Shown piece by piece: positions 17,942-26,622 of a DNA stretch of 64,000 nucleotides. The stretch covers positions 930,001-994,000 of the forward strand of contig NZ_LN909046.1 of the NCBI RefSeq assembly GCF_001486585.1. The letters are read 5' to 3'. The translations under genes and the position numbers were made by a program. How positions within the stretch are numbered: the stretch's first letter is position 1; the number at the start of each line of letters is the position of its first letter. This DNA is from Paenibacillus senegalimassiliensis (GTDB lineage Bacteria > Bacillota > Bacilli > Paenibacillales > Paenibacillaceae). The notes under the pieces are model-generated. The model did not search any database. It was given only the letters and a program-made list of their open reading frames with translations, and had not been told where the DNA came from.

Positions 17942-18949
17942 ATGTACAAGATTCTTCCTGTCAATGAGCCAGTCATCACTTCGTATCCTGTTTTCGCGAA
18001 TCCACTTAGCATCATCCAAGATAATCAACAAGGTTGGTCATGGATCATTAGTAATTTTATTCAAGTTGTTTGCCCTAAGCCCGATAGTTTGACATTGAAT
18101 TTCAAAAATTATAGTGAATCCCCGATACTATGTTATCAGCATATTAAGAAGAGTCTGATTAATTCTAGATGGGAGGATATCGCAGAATTTATCATAGATT
18201 CTATCGATATGAACAACTATGTTTATATGATAGTAGATCAACATTACCTTTCGGCATCTGATGCTTTCCAAAGGCTTAGATGTCCTCATGATATTTTCAT
18301 TTATGGTTATGATTCTTGTAAAAAGATTTTCAATGTAGCCGATAATATGAAGAGTGGAAAATATGTCTTTTCTACTTGCAGCTTCGATGAATTAAAGAAC
18401 GCATATAATATGCTGCCTAAAGATCAAGATACTATTTATCCCTTCAATCCTAATGAGGGATTTAATCAGAGTGTCAAACTTTTAAGCTTGAATGCTCATA
18501 TAGAATACAAGTTTAATATCAATTATGTCATTAAGTCGTTGTTAGATTATTTGGAATCAAAGTTAACTATGAATGAAATTCATCAGTATAGAGAATCGCA
18601 TAGCTATGGAATTAGCACGTATGCGGATGTATGTGAGTATGTATATCTTTTGGAGAAGAATCAGGTTGATTTCGATATTAGATCTTTTCACCTAATATAC
18701 GAGCATAAGAAGTTAATGAGGATGAGAGTTGATTTTTTAAAGAAAACCAATTTTTTAAAAGATATAAATGAGCTAATAGAGCAATGTCAAAAACTTGAGA
18801 CGGAGACACTTATGATAAGAAATTTAGCATTAAAGTACTACATAAATAAAAAGGTAACATTATTAACTGATATAGTTCAGCGGTTAGAAGTTATTAAGGA
18901 ACTTGATTATCATTTAGGATATAGAATATTGAACGCTTTACTCGTCTAG
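17942..18949 (+). CDS. Unrecognised protein, weak BtrH/C39-like resemblance
   Basis: A 335-residue soluble protein that I do not firmly recognise. Residues about 75-140 carry a pattern seen in BtrH-type acyltransferases and C39-like folds: YVYMIVDQHYL, then PHDIFIYGYDSCKKIFNVAD and a GKY strand with an SFDELKNAY helix. BtrH moves an acyl group from a carrier protein in butirosin synthesis, which would fit the carrier protein in this cluster. However, the N-terminal Cys expected in that family is not evident (YPVFANPLSII stands where it should be). The C-terminal half is helical. Follows the UPF0489 gene by 28 bases with ribosome site GAAAGGTGG, so same transcript. It is the last gene of the AT-rich island. 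Confidence 0.45.
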   Translation: MYKILPVNEPVITSYPVFANPLSIIQDNQQGWSWIISNFIQVVCPKPDSLTLNFKNYSESPILCYQHIKKSLINSRWEDIAEFIIDSIDMNNYVYMIVDQHYLSASDAFQRLRCPHDIFIYGYDSCKKIFNVADNMKSGKYVFSTCSFDELKNAYNMLPKDQDTIYPFNPNEGFNQSVKLLSLNAHIEYKFNINYVIKSLLDYLESKLTMNEIHQYRESHSYGISTYADVCEYVYLLEKNQVDFDIRSFHLIYEHKKLMRMRVDFLKKTNFLKDINELIEQCQKLETETLMIRNLALKYYINKKVTLLTDIVQRLEVIKELDYHLGYRILNALLV

Positions 18950-19176
18950 AGCTAATTCAGTAACTGGAGAAACAAATAATCCTTTAGTTGTTTAACACGT
19001 ATGTTGAAGGTATATAAGTTTGGAACCAAATCGGGATCTTTATGTAGCACATACAAGTAAGATGAAACTAGAGAATGTTGGGCGTAGCTGTCTCGATTCT
19101 CCAAGGCGATTGAATTAAAAATAAATCCTTCTACTTTCATAGTACGCTGGTTTTGACTAATTCATTATGCAACTAT

Positions 19177-19200
19177 ATTCTTGACCTATAGGTCAAGAAT
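19177..19200. promoter_or_regulatory. 24-bp perfect palindrome, TetR-type operator 1
   Basis: The core is TTGACC-N4-GGTCAA and the whole 24 bp is a perfect palindrome. It covers the expected -35 region of a promoter with TATAAT at 19207-19212. Same half-sites and spacing recur at 19295-19308, arguing for one dimeric repressor, most likely the TetR protein at 20534. Confidence 0.7.
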
Positions 19201-19294
19201 TGATACTATAATCCAACAGAGATCATATTAGGTTTGGTGGGGGAGGGAATGAATTAATTACTTAAGATAACATGCTCTTTTTTTACATCATTAA

Positions 19295-19308
19295 TGACCG
19301 ATTGGTCA
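19295..19308. promoter_or_regulatory. TetR-type operator 2
   Basis: TGACC-N4-GGTCA, identical half-sites and spacing to operator 1, 118 bases downstream of it (start of 19177 to start of 19295) and about 90 bases before the oxidoreductase start. Confidence 0.6.
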
Positions 19309-19399
19309 ATTATGAGTGAGTGCAGAATTGTACGTACGATTCACAGTATTTTAAGTGTTTTATGAAAATATATAGAAAAAATTTCGAGGAGTGGCTCAT

Positions 19400-20482
19400 A
19401 TGACAACAGGAAAAAAACTACTTTCGACTTATCAACTAGGAAATATGTCTTTGAAAAATCGCGTCGTTCTTGCACCTATGACAAGAATGTCGGCAGATCA
19501 TGATGGTAGCGCAAATGACAGAATGGCTCGTTATTACGAAAGCTTCGCTGCGGGTGGCTTCGGACTGATCATTACAGATGCAACATATCCAGATGAACAA
19601 TATAGTCAAGGCACTCTTAATCAGCCAGGGATTGCGAATGAAGATCATGTACAAGCCTGGAAGGCTTCTACGGAGGCTGTACATGCTAAAGGAAGCAAGA
19701 TCATTTTACAAGTAGCTCATGCTGGTGCGGTTGCTCAAGGGAATCGGTATCTATCTGGAACGGTCGCTCCTTCGGCTATTCAACCCTTGGGAGCAGATCA
19801 GAACCATATTGCGCCGAAAGAACTTTCCGTTCAAGAAATTAAAGAAGTGATTGATGGTTTTGTTCAGGCTGCATTGCGGGCGGAGCAGGCCGGATTTGAT
19901 GGAATAGAGCTTCATGGCGCAAGTGGATTCTTATTGGATGAATTCTTGACGGATTATACCAATCAGCGTCAAGATGAATACGGCGGATCTACCGAGAACC
20001 GGACAAGGTTCATTACGGAGTTGATTGAAGCAATTAAGGACAAAGTCGGTGATCGTATCATTGTCGGTATTCGACTATCTCAATCCAAAATCAACGATTA
20101 TACACATAAATGGGCTAATGGGGAAAAAGATGCTGAAATTATTTTTGGCGCTATAGGTAAAGCAAAAGTAGATTATATTCATATTACGGAATATAATAGT
20201 TTGTTGCCTGCTTTTGAGAATAGTAGCTCGACGCTTGTTGAGCTTGTAAAAAAATACGGAAAAACAACAGTGATCGCCAACGGACAGCTAGATCAGCCGG
20301 TGGATGCGGAGAAGGCGCTGGAGATCGGTGCAGACCTTATTTCTCTGGGTAAACCAGCTCTAGCTAATCATGATTGGCCAATTAAAGTTGCCAAGGGATT
20401 GCCAATGGATGAGTTCACAGGTGAAGTGCTAAGCCCGTTACCTACCATAAAAGACAGTGAGCTTTACAAGGAGAATGTCTAA
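19400..20482 (+). CDS. NADH:flavin oxidoreductase, Old Yellow Enzyme family
   Basis: FMN-dependent TIM-barrel reductase of 360 residues. Recognised by NRVVLAPMTRMSAD (FMN-binding N-terminus), GLIITDATYP, QVAHAG, the motif ELHGASGFLLDEFLTDYTNQRQDEYGGSTENRTRF and the phosphate-binding ADLISLGKPALAN. The family reduces activated alkenes, enones and nitro compounds; in bacteria it is often induced by electrophiles. ATG at 19400 is chosen over an in-frame GTG at 19391 because GAGGAG ends directly at that GTG. The TetR gene follows 51 bases downstream and two matching operators lie upstream, so the pair is probably an electrophile-responsive, autoregulated unit. Confidence 0.92.
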   Translation: MTTGKKLLSTYQLGNMSLKNRVVLAPMTRMSADHDGSANDRMARYYESFAAGGFGLIITDATYPDEQYSQGTLNQPGIANEDHVQAWKASTEAVHAKGSKIILQVAHAGAVAQGNRYLSGTVAPSAIQPLGADQNHIAPKELSVQEIKEVIDGFVQAALRAEQAGFDGIELHGASGFLLDEFLTDYTNQRQDEYGGSTENRTRFITELIEAIKDKVGDRIIVGIRLSQSKINDYTHKWANGEKDAEIIFGAIGKAKVDYIHITEYNSLLPAFENSSSTLVELVKKYGKTTVIANGQLDQPVDAEKALEIGADLISLGKPALANHDWPIKVAKGLPMDEFTGEVLSPLPTIKDSELYKENV

Positions 20483-20533
20483 TCATTCATGCCTGTAAGC
20501 ACTGATTTTAATCTAGGATTGGAAGGGATTAAA

Positions 20534-21118
20534 ATGAGTAGACCCAGAGAATTCGATTATGATAAGGTGCTAAATCAACTTATGCTTGTTTTTTGGCTGA
20601 AGGGTTATAAAGGCACGTCTTTGGCGGATTTGGTGGAAGTTAGTAAATTGAAAAAGCAAAGCATATACGGAGCATATGGAGATAAGCATGCTGTGTTTAT
20701 TAAGGCGCTTCGTTTATATCGGATGCAAGCCATGGACTCGATTCAGACGTTATTAAATCAAGAAAAGTCAGCGATAAAGACGTTAGAATTGTGGAGGGCT
20801 AATTTGCTTGAATCTGGTCTGAACGACTGCCCCAAAGGCTGCTTGATCGTTAATATGGCCTTGGAATTAGGGGAAGAGGACCCAGAAGCAAAGATTGAGA
20901 TCGATGCATTGTTTGAAGACTCAGAAAGGCTACTGGAAGAAGTAATCCGTCGTGGTCAAGAAAACTCTGAAATTACGTCGCAATTTCCAGCTAAAGTAAT
21001 AGCCCAAAGTTTGGCGACTACGCAGCATGGTATTCGAGTGTTGGAGAAGACAGGCGCATCGCCCGATAAAATTAAAATGATTCTTGATTATAGTATAAAG
21101 TCCATTCTTGCTACTTAG
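20534..21118 (+). CDS. TetR family regulator of the flavin oxidoreductase
   Basis: A 194-residue repressor with N-terminal TetR helix-turn-helix (LADLVEVSKLKKQSIYGAYGDKHAVFIKAL) and a C-terminal TetR_C domain with two Cys in NDCPKGCLIVNMALELG, a pattern found in YezE/AcrR-like proteins that sense electrophiles. ATG 20534 follows GGAAGGGA; the frame upstream lacks a ribosome site. Likely binds the two TGACC-N4-GGTCA operators upstream of the neighbouring reductase. Confidence 0.85.
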   Translation: MSRPREFDYDKVLNQLMLVFWLKGYKGTSLADLVEVSKLKKQSIYGAYGDKHAVFIKALRLYRMQAMDSIQTLLNQEKSAIKTLELWRANLLESGLNDCPKGCLIVNMALELGEEDPEAKIEIDALFEDSERLLEEVIRRGQENSEITSQFPAKVIAQSLATTQHGIRVLEKTGASPDKIKMILDYSIKSILAT

Positions 21119-21155
21119 TATGAAGATATCTACACTTTGTAAATAAGGAGCCTTC

Positions 21156-21677
21156 ATGAAATTACAACTCACTCCATCTTTCACCTACCAACTGCTAATC
21201 ATGTTAGAAACGAAGCTCATCTGGTACAAGCATTACCGGCTGTTTTGTGATGAGGTGATTTTGGCTTATGATAAGCCGCCATATTGGGCGATTGAGTTGG
21301 CGAGTGTGACGTATCAAGGGAAGGCGATAGAGGCTGTTCGAAGCTTTATTCACTCGGAGCAGTTAAGTGCTGGGGAGCCTACGGGGTTAGCAGATCAGTA
21401 TATCGCGTGCTTGTATTTGAAATACGAGCGGAGCGAGATTTCCTGGGCCAGCTTCTTGCTGGAGGCGGGGAGATATGCTGATCAGTGCGAGCGGGTTAAG
21501 GAGCCTTGTGAATATTTTTATGAGTTGCTTAATTACTTGGAGGATGGCGAGTTTAATCTTGATGTAGAGCGGCAACAGAGGGAAGAGCTTCGGCCTCGGT
21601 TCGCCAAGGAGATAGAAGAAATACGAAAAATTTACGAGGTGTTTCGGGATTACTATCGTCAGTTCTTATCAAGGTAA
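21156..21677 (+). CDS. Hypothetical protein
   Basis: A 173-residue soluble protein, mostly helical, rich in Tyr, Trp and charged residues, with a coiled-coil-like acidic C-terminal third (EELRPRFAKEIEEIRKIYEVF). Ribosome site AAGGAG precedes the ATG and a strong terminator follows, so I take it as a real gene. No family is recognised. Confidence 0.65.
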   Translation: MKLQLTPSFTYQLLIMLETKLIWYKHYRLFCDEVILAYDKPPYWAIELASVTYQGKAIEAVRSFIHSEQLSAGEPTGLADQYIACLYLKYERSEISWASFLLEAGRYADQCERVKEPCEYFYELLNYLEDGEFNLDVERQQREELRPRFAKEIEEIRKIYEVFRDYYRQFLSR

Positions 21678-21750
21678 CTATGAATAAGTTCTGAATTCGT
21701 GCAGCGTTATTTAGGGGAAAACGTGGGCGTAGGGGGATTGTAGGGTAACG

Positions 21751-21788
21751 AAGAGGTGGACGCTTCCCGCGTTCACCTCTTTTTTTTG
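21751..21788 (+). terminator. Terminator after hypothetical gene
   Basis: AAGAGGTGGACGC / GCGTTCACCTCTT stem with a GU pair and a run of nine T. Confidence 0.88.
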
Positions 21789-21812
21789 AAGCAGCATGGG
21801 GTGGATCATTCC

Positions 21813-21842
21813 TTGACCTGACAAAATATAATAGTTATTATA
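21813..21842 (+). promoter_or_regulatory. Sigma-A promoter of the Rrf2 gene with dyad over the -10 box
   Basis: TTGACC (21813-21818), 17-base spacer, TATTAT (21836-21841). The -10 box is half of a 7-bp dyad TATAATA-GT-TATTATA (21827-21842), a likely binding site for the Rrf2 protein itself. Confidence 0.65.
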
Positions 21843-21876
21843 GATACCTAAAGTCTTTGTTTGAGGTGAGGATGCA

Positions 21877-22278
21877 ATGAAATACTCAAAAGCTACGGAT
21901 TATGCGCTTCATACGATGCTTTTTCTTACTGTGGCTACTCCGCAAAAGCCCATCGGTGTACAGCAGTTGGCCGAGCGGCAGAAGGTATCGCCCACGTATT
22001 TGTCCAAAATCCTGACCAAGCTGGTGAAGGCTGGCATGATTGAATCCATCACGGGGGTGAAGGGCGGATATCGGCTCAAATCCAATTGGGAAGATATTTC
22101 ATTCTTGGACATTATTCATGCCATCGAAGGTTCTGCCTCTTTATTTGATTGCAGCTTTGAACATGGGCCCAATTGTCCCATTCAGAAGGTCGTATTATCG
22201 GCTGAAGCGAAGATGGAGGAACATCTGCGAAATCAGAAAATGTTGGAGTTGGTACGGGAACTTAACATAGTCATGTAG
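21877..22278 (+). CDS. Rrf2 family transcriptional regulator
   Basis: A 133-residue winged-helix regulator: IGVQQLAERQKVSPTYLSKILTKLVKAGMIESITGVKGGYRL is the Rrf2 DNA-binding region. The cluster-binding region has only two Cys (LFDCSFEHGPNCPI) instead of the three of NsrR/IscR, so it may not hold an iron-sulfur cluster; YwnA-like or CymR-like members also lack full sets. Ribosome site TGAGGTGAGG. A palindrome over its promoter suggests autoregulation. Followed 40 bases later by a DinB gene. Confidence 0.9.
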   Translation: MKYSKATDYALHTMLFLTVATPQKPIGVQQLAERQKVSPTYLSKILTKLVKAGMIESITGVKGGYRLKSNWEDISFLDIIHAIEGSASLFDCSFEHGPNCPIQKVVLSAEAKMEEHLRNQKMLELVRELNIVM

Positions 22279-22317
22279 AGGCAATCAAGTTTCAATTTGA
22301 ATACAAAAGGAGACTAG

Positions 22318-22815
22318 ATGATGAACTTACTCAAAGTCCAATATGGCATGATCCAAACTACAAGGGAATCCTTATTTCGTTATTGTGAAACGATGTCTCC
22401 TACAGATTATGTGCAGGAAGTGGAGAACTTCGGAGGCGCTTCGATCCACAGCTTGCATGCCCATGTGGCCGATTGTTACCGAGTATGGTTAGGAAGCCGG
22501 GCGCTGGGTCAATCCCTTGCTCAAGTGAAGCCGGGAGCCGTAGATAATGTACAGAAAATGCGTGCAGCTTTTCAGAAAATTGATGCTCTGGTCTATGAAT
22601 TTCTAGATGAATTTAAAGGCACCTGGGACCCTGATATGCAAGCCTCCTGGAAGAGTGAGAACGCAGAGTTAACGGAATTATGGCTGTTTACGCACACCAC
22701 CACTCACGAATTTCATCATCAAGGACAAATTGTGAAAATAGGCAGACAACTCGGCTATATCCCGCCTAAACTGAACCTTGCCAAACCCTCTGCGACTCCA
22801 TCAACCGAGTTATAA
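22318..22815 (+). CDS. DinB family protein
   Basis: A 165-residue four-helix-bundle metalloprotein of the DinB/YfiT group. Metal-binding His are visible in SLHAHVADCY (near residue 45) and THTTTHEFHHQGQI (near residue 130). Members include bacillithiol or mycothiol S-transferases and stress-induced proteins. Double ATG start; AAAGGAG precedes. Close behind the Rrf2 gene, so possibly its target. Confidence 0.87.
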   Translation: MMNLLKVQYGMIQTTRESLFRYCETMSPTDYVQEVENFGGASIHSLHAHVADCYRVWLGSRALGQSLAQVKPGAVDNVQKMRAAFQKIDALVYEFLDEFKGTWDPDMQASWKSENAELTELWLFTHTTTHEFHHQGQIVKIGRQLGYIPPKLNLAKPSATPSTEL

Positions 22816-22931
22816 TTTGCGGCTAACATTGTATACTGCATCTTCCCATCGGATTTTTTCCTTTGGAAGCCGAACCGTTGTTTCTTGGATATGATTGGTT
22901 TAAATTAAGATGAGGAGGTGCGGGTACAGAC

Positions 22932-23462
22932 ATGATGCTATTCATATTGATTACAGGTATTATTTTAACCGTAAGCTTGATTATCTTTACAGTCAAGATG
23001 GGGAGATTGACCTTCGCGTCGCCGATTATTGTAGACCAACTGAGACCAGGGCAAACAGTATATCTTGAAGAAGGGGACTACGGACTGTGGGGAGAGACCA
23101 GGGGCCTTCGGATTAATCGTCTTATGGTGGAGAATCCATTGCTTGTGAACTCAAGGATGGAGAAGGTGACTATGTATTACAGCATAGCGGGGACCAATAC
23201 GGTAAATATGATAGGGGTGGCACGCCGATTACTTTATACGTTCTCCGTGCCGCCCGGTCATTTCACTTTTAATATTGAAGATCAGCCCTACAGTAAGATT
23301 TCTATTCCTCATGCCAACGCACTTGCTGAGGTGAGATACTTCATTAGAAAGAAGACACCGTTCTTGTTCCGTATAGGGTTTGGGGTTGGCATATTCGCCT
23401 CCATTGCGAGTCTGATTGCCACGGTGCTGCTGACTGTTTTCTCAGCGGTGGGCATGATATAG
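22932..23462 (+). CDS. Hypothetical membrane protein
   Basis: A 176-residue protein with a hydrophobic N-terminal helix (residues 2-20) and a C-terminal one (about 148-174), with a beta-rich region between them. No family recognised. AGGAGG lies 11-12 bases before the ATG pair, a little far. Followed by a bidirectional-looking terminator shared with mrpG. Confidence 0.65.
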   Translation: MMLFILITGIILTVSLIIFTVKMGRLTFASPIIVDQLRPGQTVYLEEGDYGLWGETRGLRINRLMVENPLLVNSRMEKVTMYYSIAGTNTVNMIGVARRLLYTFSVPPGHFTFNIEDQPYSKISIPHANALAEVRYFIRKKTPFLFRIGFGVGIFASIASLIATVLLTVFSAVGMI

Positions 23463-23490
23463 CATCATCTACAAACTGAATCTAAATAGC

Positions 23491-23530
23491 AAAAAGGAGC
23501 CCTCCGTCTGAACCGGGGCTCCTTTTGTTT
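23491..23530. terminator. Terminator between convergent hypothetical gene and mrpG
   Basis: AAAAGGAGCCC / GGGGCTCCTTTT stem followed by TTTTGTTTG on plus and A-rich on the other side, usable on both strands. Confidence 0.8.
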
Positions 23531-23619
23531 GATTGAAAAGTCTGGTGAGCAAGTTGCCACGGCTCTCTATTGTTAACCGGGCTTTTAATTGTCGTACCTC
23601 AAAGCACTCATGGCGCTGC

Positions 23620-24069
23620 TTAAGTCTCCGAAACCTGAAGCGGGGTCTCGTTGTCAATCAATTTGATGGCAGGAGCTTCATTTTCGGTCACTTCTTCTTT
23701 GTCCTCGTCCGTGTTCTCATTCTCCATGTAATAGTCCTTCAATTCATCCTCGGCCGTTCCCACTAATGGGACGTCATTGCGGTAAGCTGACCGGCACAGA
23801 ACATGAGCAGCCACCGGCGCAGTCAGGAATACGAAGAAGATGCCCAGGATGAGGCGAATGCTGAAATATCCGTCGGAGATCAGGAAGAATAGCAGGGTTC
23901 CTACCAACGCACACAGCACGCCAAGCGTAGAACTTTTAGATGCAGCATGAGACCTGGTATACACGTCGGGCAAACGTATGCCTCCGATGGCGCTAATCAA
24001 GCTGAAGATGGCCCCGACTAGAATGAGGATAGCTCCTACGGCTTCACCGCTTCCGCTCAATGACAACAC
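23620..24069 (-). CDS. mrpG: Na+/H+ antiporter subunit MrpG
   Basis: Last gene of the seven-gene mrp operon; 149 residues, about three membrane helices in the first 95, with the family motif GGIRLPDVYTRSHAASKSSTLG near residue 30. The acidic cytoplasmic tail (residues 100-149) is longer than usual. The GTG at 24069 overlaps its own GAGGGG; TTG at 24060 with proper spacing may be the true start. Overlaps mrpF by 26 bases or fewer. Confidence 0.93.
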   Translation of the reverse strand: MLSLSGSGEAVGAILILVGAIFSLISAIGGIRLPDVYTRSHAASKSSTLGVLCALVGTLLFFLISDGYFSIRLILGIFFVFLTAPVAAHVLCRSAYRNDVPLVGTAEDELKDYYMENENTDEDKEEVTENEAPAIKLIDNETPLQVSET

Positions 24070-24325
24070 CCCTCTCTATAAACCGGGCAAAGGCAATCGT
24101 TCCGATGAACGAGAGAATTCCGATCAGCAAGATAAGATCAAAGAAGGCATGAGTATGGAAAAGTACGGAATAGGCCGCAATGCTGGCAATCATATTGATG
24201 CCGATCGAATCCAGGGCTTGAACACGGTCCGCCCCGGAAGGTCCTTTCACGACCCGGTACATATTCGCAAGGATTGAGAGCATCAATATGCCTAATGCGA
24301 TGAGCAGTATCGTCTGGAAGATCAT
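24044..24325 (-). CDS. mrpF: Na+/H+ antiporter subunit MrpF
   Basis: A 93-residue, three-helix membrane subunit with the typical MYRVVKGPSGADRVQALDSIGIN motif. ATG overlaps the mrpE stop by four bases (ATGA), showing translational coupling. Confidence 0.94.
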   Translation of the reverse strand: MIFQTILLIALGILMLSILANMYRVVKGPSGADRVQALDSIGINMIASIAAYSVLFHTHAFFDLILLIGILSFIGTIAFARFIERGVVIERKR

Positions 24326-24801
24326 TTTCTCGTCACATCCTTTATCGCTTTTTCGAACACGGAAATTGACTTGATGACAGCCTCTTTAGACTCGGGTAAG
24401 TTCAGGCCATGAATGTATAGCACCTTGGAATCGGGAGTAAGCTCCATGACCACCGAACCCGGTGTTAAGCAAATCAGCAGAGAGAGCAGGGTAACCTCCA
24501 GACTCCCCTCTAGATCGGTTCTGACCTTGAAAATCCCGGGAGTTACTTCAATCTTGCGGCGTAGCACATGCTTCATGACCATCACGGAAGAGGTGATCAA
24601 TTCATGAATGAAAATAATGAATAGCTTGCCGATGGCGGCCAGCGTAAATACATAGAAGCGGTCTTTAAAGAAGCGGCGTGTACATAATAAAATAAATACA
24701 CCTACGAAGTAACCGCTGATAAAGTTCAATACGCTGATGTTATCTTGCAGGAACATCCACAAGCAAGCGATGAAGATGTTAAGCAGTACCTGAACGGGCA
24801 T
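24322..24801 (-). CDS. mrpE: Na+/H+ antiporter subunit MrpE
   Basis: A 159-residue membrane subunit with two N-terminal helices and the conserved SLLICLTPGSVVMELTPDSKVLYIHGL region near residue 110. Ribosome site AGGAGGG. Confidence 0.94.
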   Translation of the reverse strand: MPVQVLLNIFIACLWMFLQDNISVLNFISGYFVGVFILLCTRRFFKDRFYVFTLAAIGKLFIIFIHELITSSVMVMKHVLRRKIEVTPGIFKVRTDLEGSLEVTLLSLLICLTPGSVVMELTPDSKVLYIHGLNLPESKEAVIKSISVFEKAIKDVTRK

Positions 24802-24814
24802 GGCTATCCCTCCT

Positions 24815-26296
24815 TTATTTGAACACAGCTTGAATGTACAGGTTTGGATTCAGTAATTCATTGGCAGCTTGGGTGACGTAACCGGCAATCCCTTCGGCAC
24901 CGATTCCCAAGACCAGACTGGCACAAGTCAGGAAGGCAATGGGGAACAGCAGACCCTTGGCATTTCCCTTCAATTCTTCTTCATTCAGCATCGTGTCACC
25001 CCAGAAGGCATTCATGAACAGCTTGATCATGGAGTAGAGGATACACAAGCTCGCTACCAGTCCGATCGCGCCAAGCCAGAAGTAACCGGACTCAAAGGCA
25101 CCACGGGTAATGAACACTTTGCCGAGGAAGCCGCTGAGTGGAGGGATACCGACCATGGATAGGGCAGCAATCAGGAACATCCAGCCGAGCCAAGGTTGCA
25201 AGCGTATCAAGCCACCAATTTCCTTCAACCGGCTAGTTCCCGTTAAATGAATGATGGTTCCGCCTATGAGAAATACAAGTGCCTTGATTATCATGTCATG
25301 GAGCAAATAATAGATGGAGCCCATCATGCCGTTCGTTGTCATGGAGACGAAGCCCAGCATGATGAATCCGACGCTGATGATGACATTGTAGGTGAGAATA
25401 TTGCGCAAATCCCAGAAGCCAATCGCGCCAAGTCCCCCCAGAATCATGGTTGCAGCCGCCAATATGCCGATGACAAGATGAGTGACTTGTGGTTCGTGAT
25501 AGAAGATCAAGGTAAACATCCGGAAGATGGCATAGATGCCTACCTTGGTCAGCAAGGCCGCAAAGATAGCTGAAACCGCTGTAGGCGGCACACTATAGGA
25601 GCCCGGCAACCAGAAGAAGAGCAGTAATCCGGCTTTAAGGGCAAAGACGATCAGGAATAACAGAGCGACGGTGGTAATCAGCCCATCTTGGCCTACCTCG
25701 GCAATCCGCATCGAGAGATGCGCCAGGTTCAGCGTGCCAGTGATAGAATACAAGTAAGCTACGCCCATGAGGAAGAATGCAGACGATATAATGTTCGTGA
25801 AGATATATTTGAGCGACTCACGAAGCTGCTTTTGGGTACCACCTAAGGTAATCATGACGTAGGAAGCAACCAAAAACACTTCAAAAAATACGTATAAGTT
25901 AAATAAGTCCCCCGTTAAGAATGAACCGTTAACCCCTGTAATCAGAAATAAAAACAAAGGATAGAAATAGAGCTTCTCCTGCCGTCGTTCCGTGGAAGAG
26001 AAGGCAAAAATCACACAGCCTATAGCGACGATGGAGGTAGCCAGCAGCAGGAGCGCACTGAACATATCGCCCACGAAGCTAATGCCGAACGGCGCTTCCC
26101 AACCGCCTAATTGCAAGGTTTGAATACCTCCATGGCTGATGCGATTGATAAGCATTACGGCGATAATAGCGGTAACGCACAAGGCAATCAGACTAAGTGC
26201 CCGTTGGAGACGTATGTTCTTCTGTAAAATGATGAGGGCCATTCCCGTTAACAAAGGAATAACGACCGGAGCAATCAACAAGTTATTCATACTCAT
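24815..26296 (-). CDS. mrpD: Na+/H+ antiporter subunit MrpD
   Basis: A 493-residue polytopic subunit of the NuoM/NuoN-like proton-pumping family, about 14 helices, with FEVFLVASYVMITLGG, the HDMIIKALVFLIGG half-channel Lys motif and GIPPLSGFLGKVFI. Forms the antiporter core with MrpA. Start overlaps mrpC by 14 bases. Confidence 0.95.
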   Translation of the reverse strand: MSMNNLLIAPVVIPLLTGMALIILQKNIRLQRALSLIALCVTAIIAVMLINRISHGGIQTLQLGGWEAPFGISFVGDMFSALLLLATSIVAIGCVIFAFSSTERRQEKLYFYPLFLFLITGVNGSFLTGDLFNLYVFFEVFLVASYVMITLGGTQKQLRESLKYIFTNIISSAFFLMGVAYLYSITGTLNLAHLSMRIAEVGQDGLITTVALLFLIVFALKAGLLLFFWLPGSYSVPPTAVSAIFAALLTKVGIYAIFRMFTLIFYHEPQVTHLVIGILAAATMILGGLGAIGFWDLRNILTYNVIISVGFIMLGFVSMTTNGMMGSIYYLLHDMIIKALVFLIGGTIIHLTGTSRLKEIGGLIRLQPWLGWMFLIAALSMVGIPPLSGFLGKVFITRGAFESGYFWLGAIGLVASLCILYSMIKLFMNAFWGDTMLNEEELKGNAKGLLFPIAFLTCASLVLGIGAEGIAGYVTQAANELLNPNLYIQAVFK

Positions 26297-26621
26297 TTCC
26301 CCTTAACTGTTCCATGTCATCGGTTCCGTAGCTCTGATAGGCACGGTAACCCAGAACTAATACTAGCGCGGTTACGGCAAAGTTGATGACAATGGCCGTG
26401 AGAATCAAGGCTTGCGGGATGGCATCGGTGAATTGCTTCGTCTTCTCGCTCAGCAGGGGAGCGGCTCCCGTCTTCAGACCACCGGAGGTGATGAGCAGCA
26501 AATTCACCGCATGGCTGATTAGGGATGAACCAAGCACGATGCGCAGCAGCCGTCTGGATAGAATCAAGTAAGTGCCGATGGATATTAGCACGCCGACCAG
26601 CAAAATCATTAAAGTCTCCAT
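26283..26621 (-). CDS. mrpC: Na+/H+ antiporter subunit MrpC
   Basis: A 112-residue NuoK-like subunit with three helices and GSSLISHAVNLLLI. ATG at 26621 is chosen over an upstream GTG because AGGA lies eight bases before it and it begins one base after the mrpB stop. Confidence 0.94.
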   Translation of the reverse strand: METLMILLVGVLISIGTYLILSRRLLRIVLGSSLISHAVNLLLITSGGLKTGAAPLLSEKTKQFTDAIPQALILTAIVINFAVTALVLVLGYRAYQSYGTDDMEQLRGNEYE

Positions 26622-26622
26622 A

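Larger units (their letters stand above)
18950..19399. other. Gap after the RiPP island, leader of the flavin oxidoreductase gene
   Basis: This 450-base stretch holds two TetR-type operators (19177-19200 and 19295-19308) and a promoter-like TATAAT at 19207-19212. A 62-codon minus-strand frame at 18952-19140 has no ribosome site and an in-frame stop just upstream; I treat it as non-coding or a remnant. Confidence 0.5.

Noticed and set aside
18952..19140. 62-codon minus-strand frame after the RiPP island
   Set aside because: No ribosome site, in-frame stop just upstream, no family recognised; at best a remnant.
25247..25573. Plus-strand open frames inside the mrp genes
   Set aside because: They are antisense to well-supported antiporter genes and have no ribosome sites or protein-like composition.
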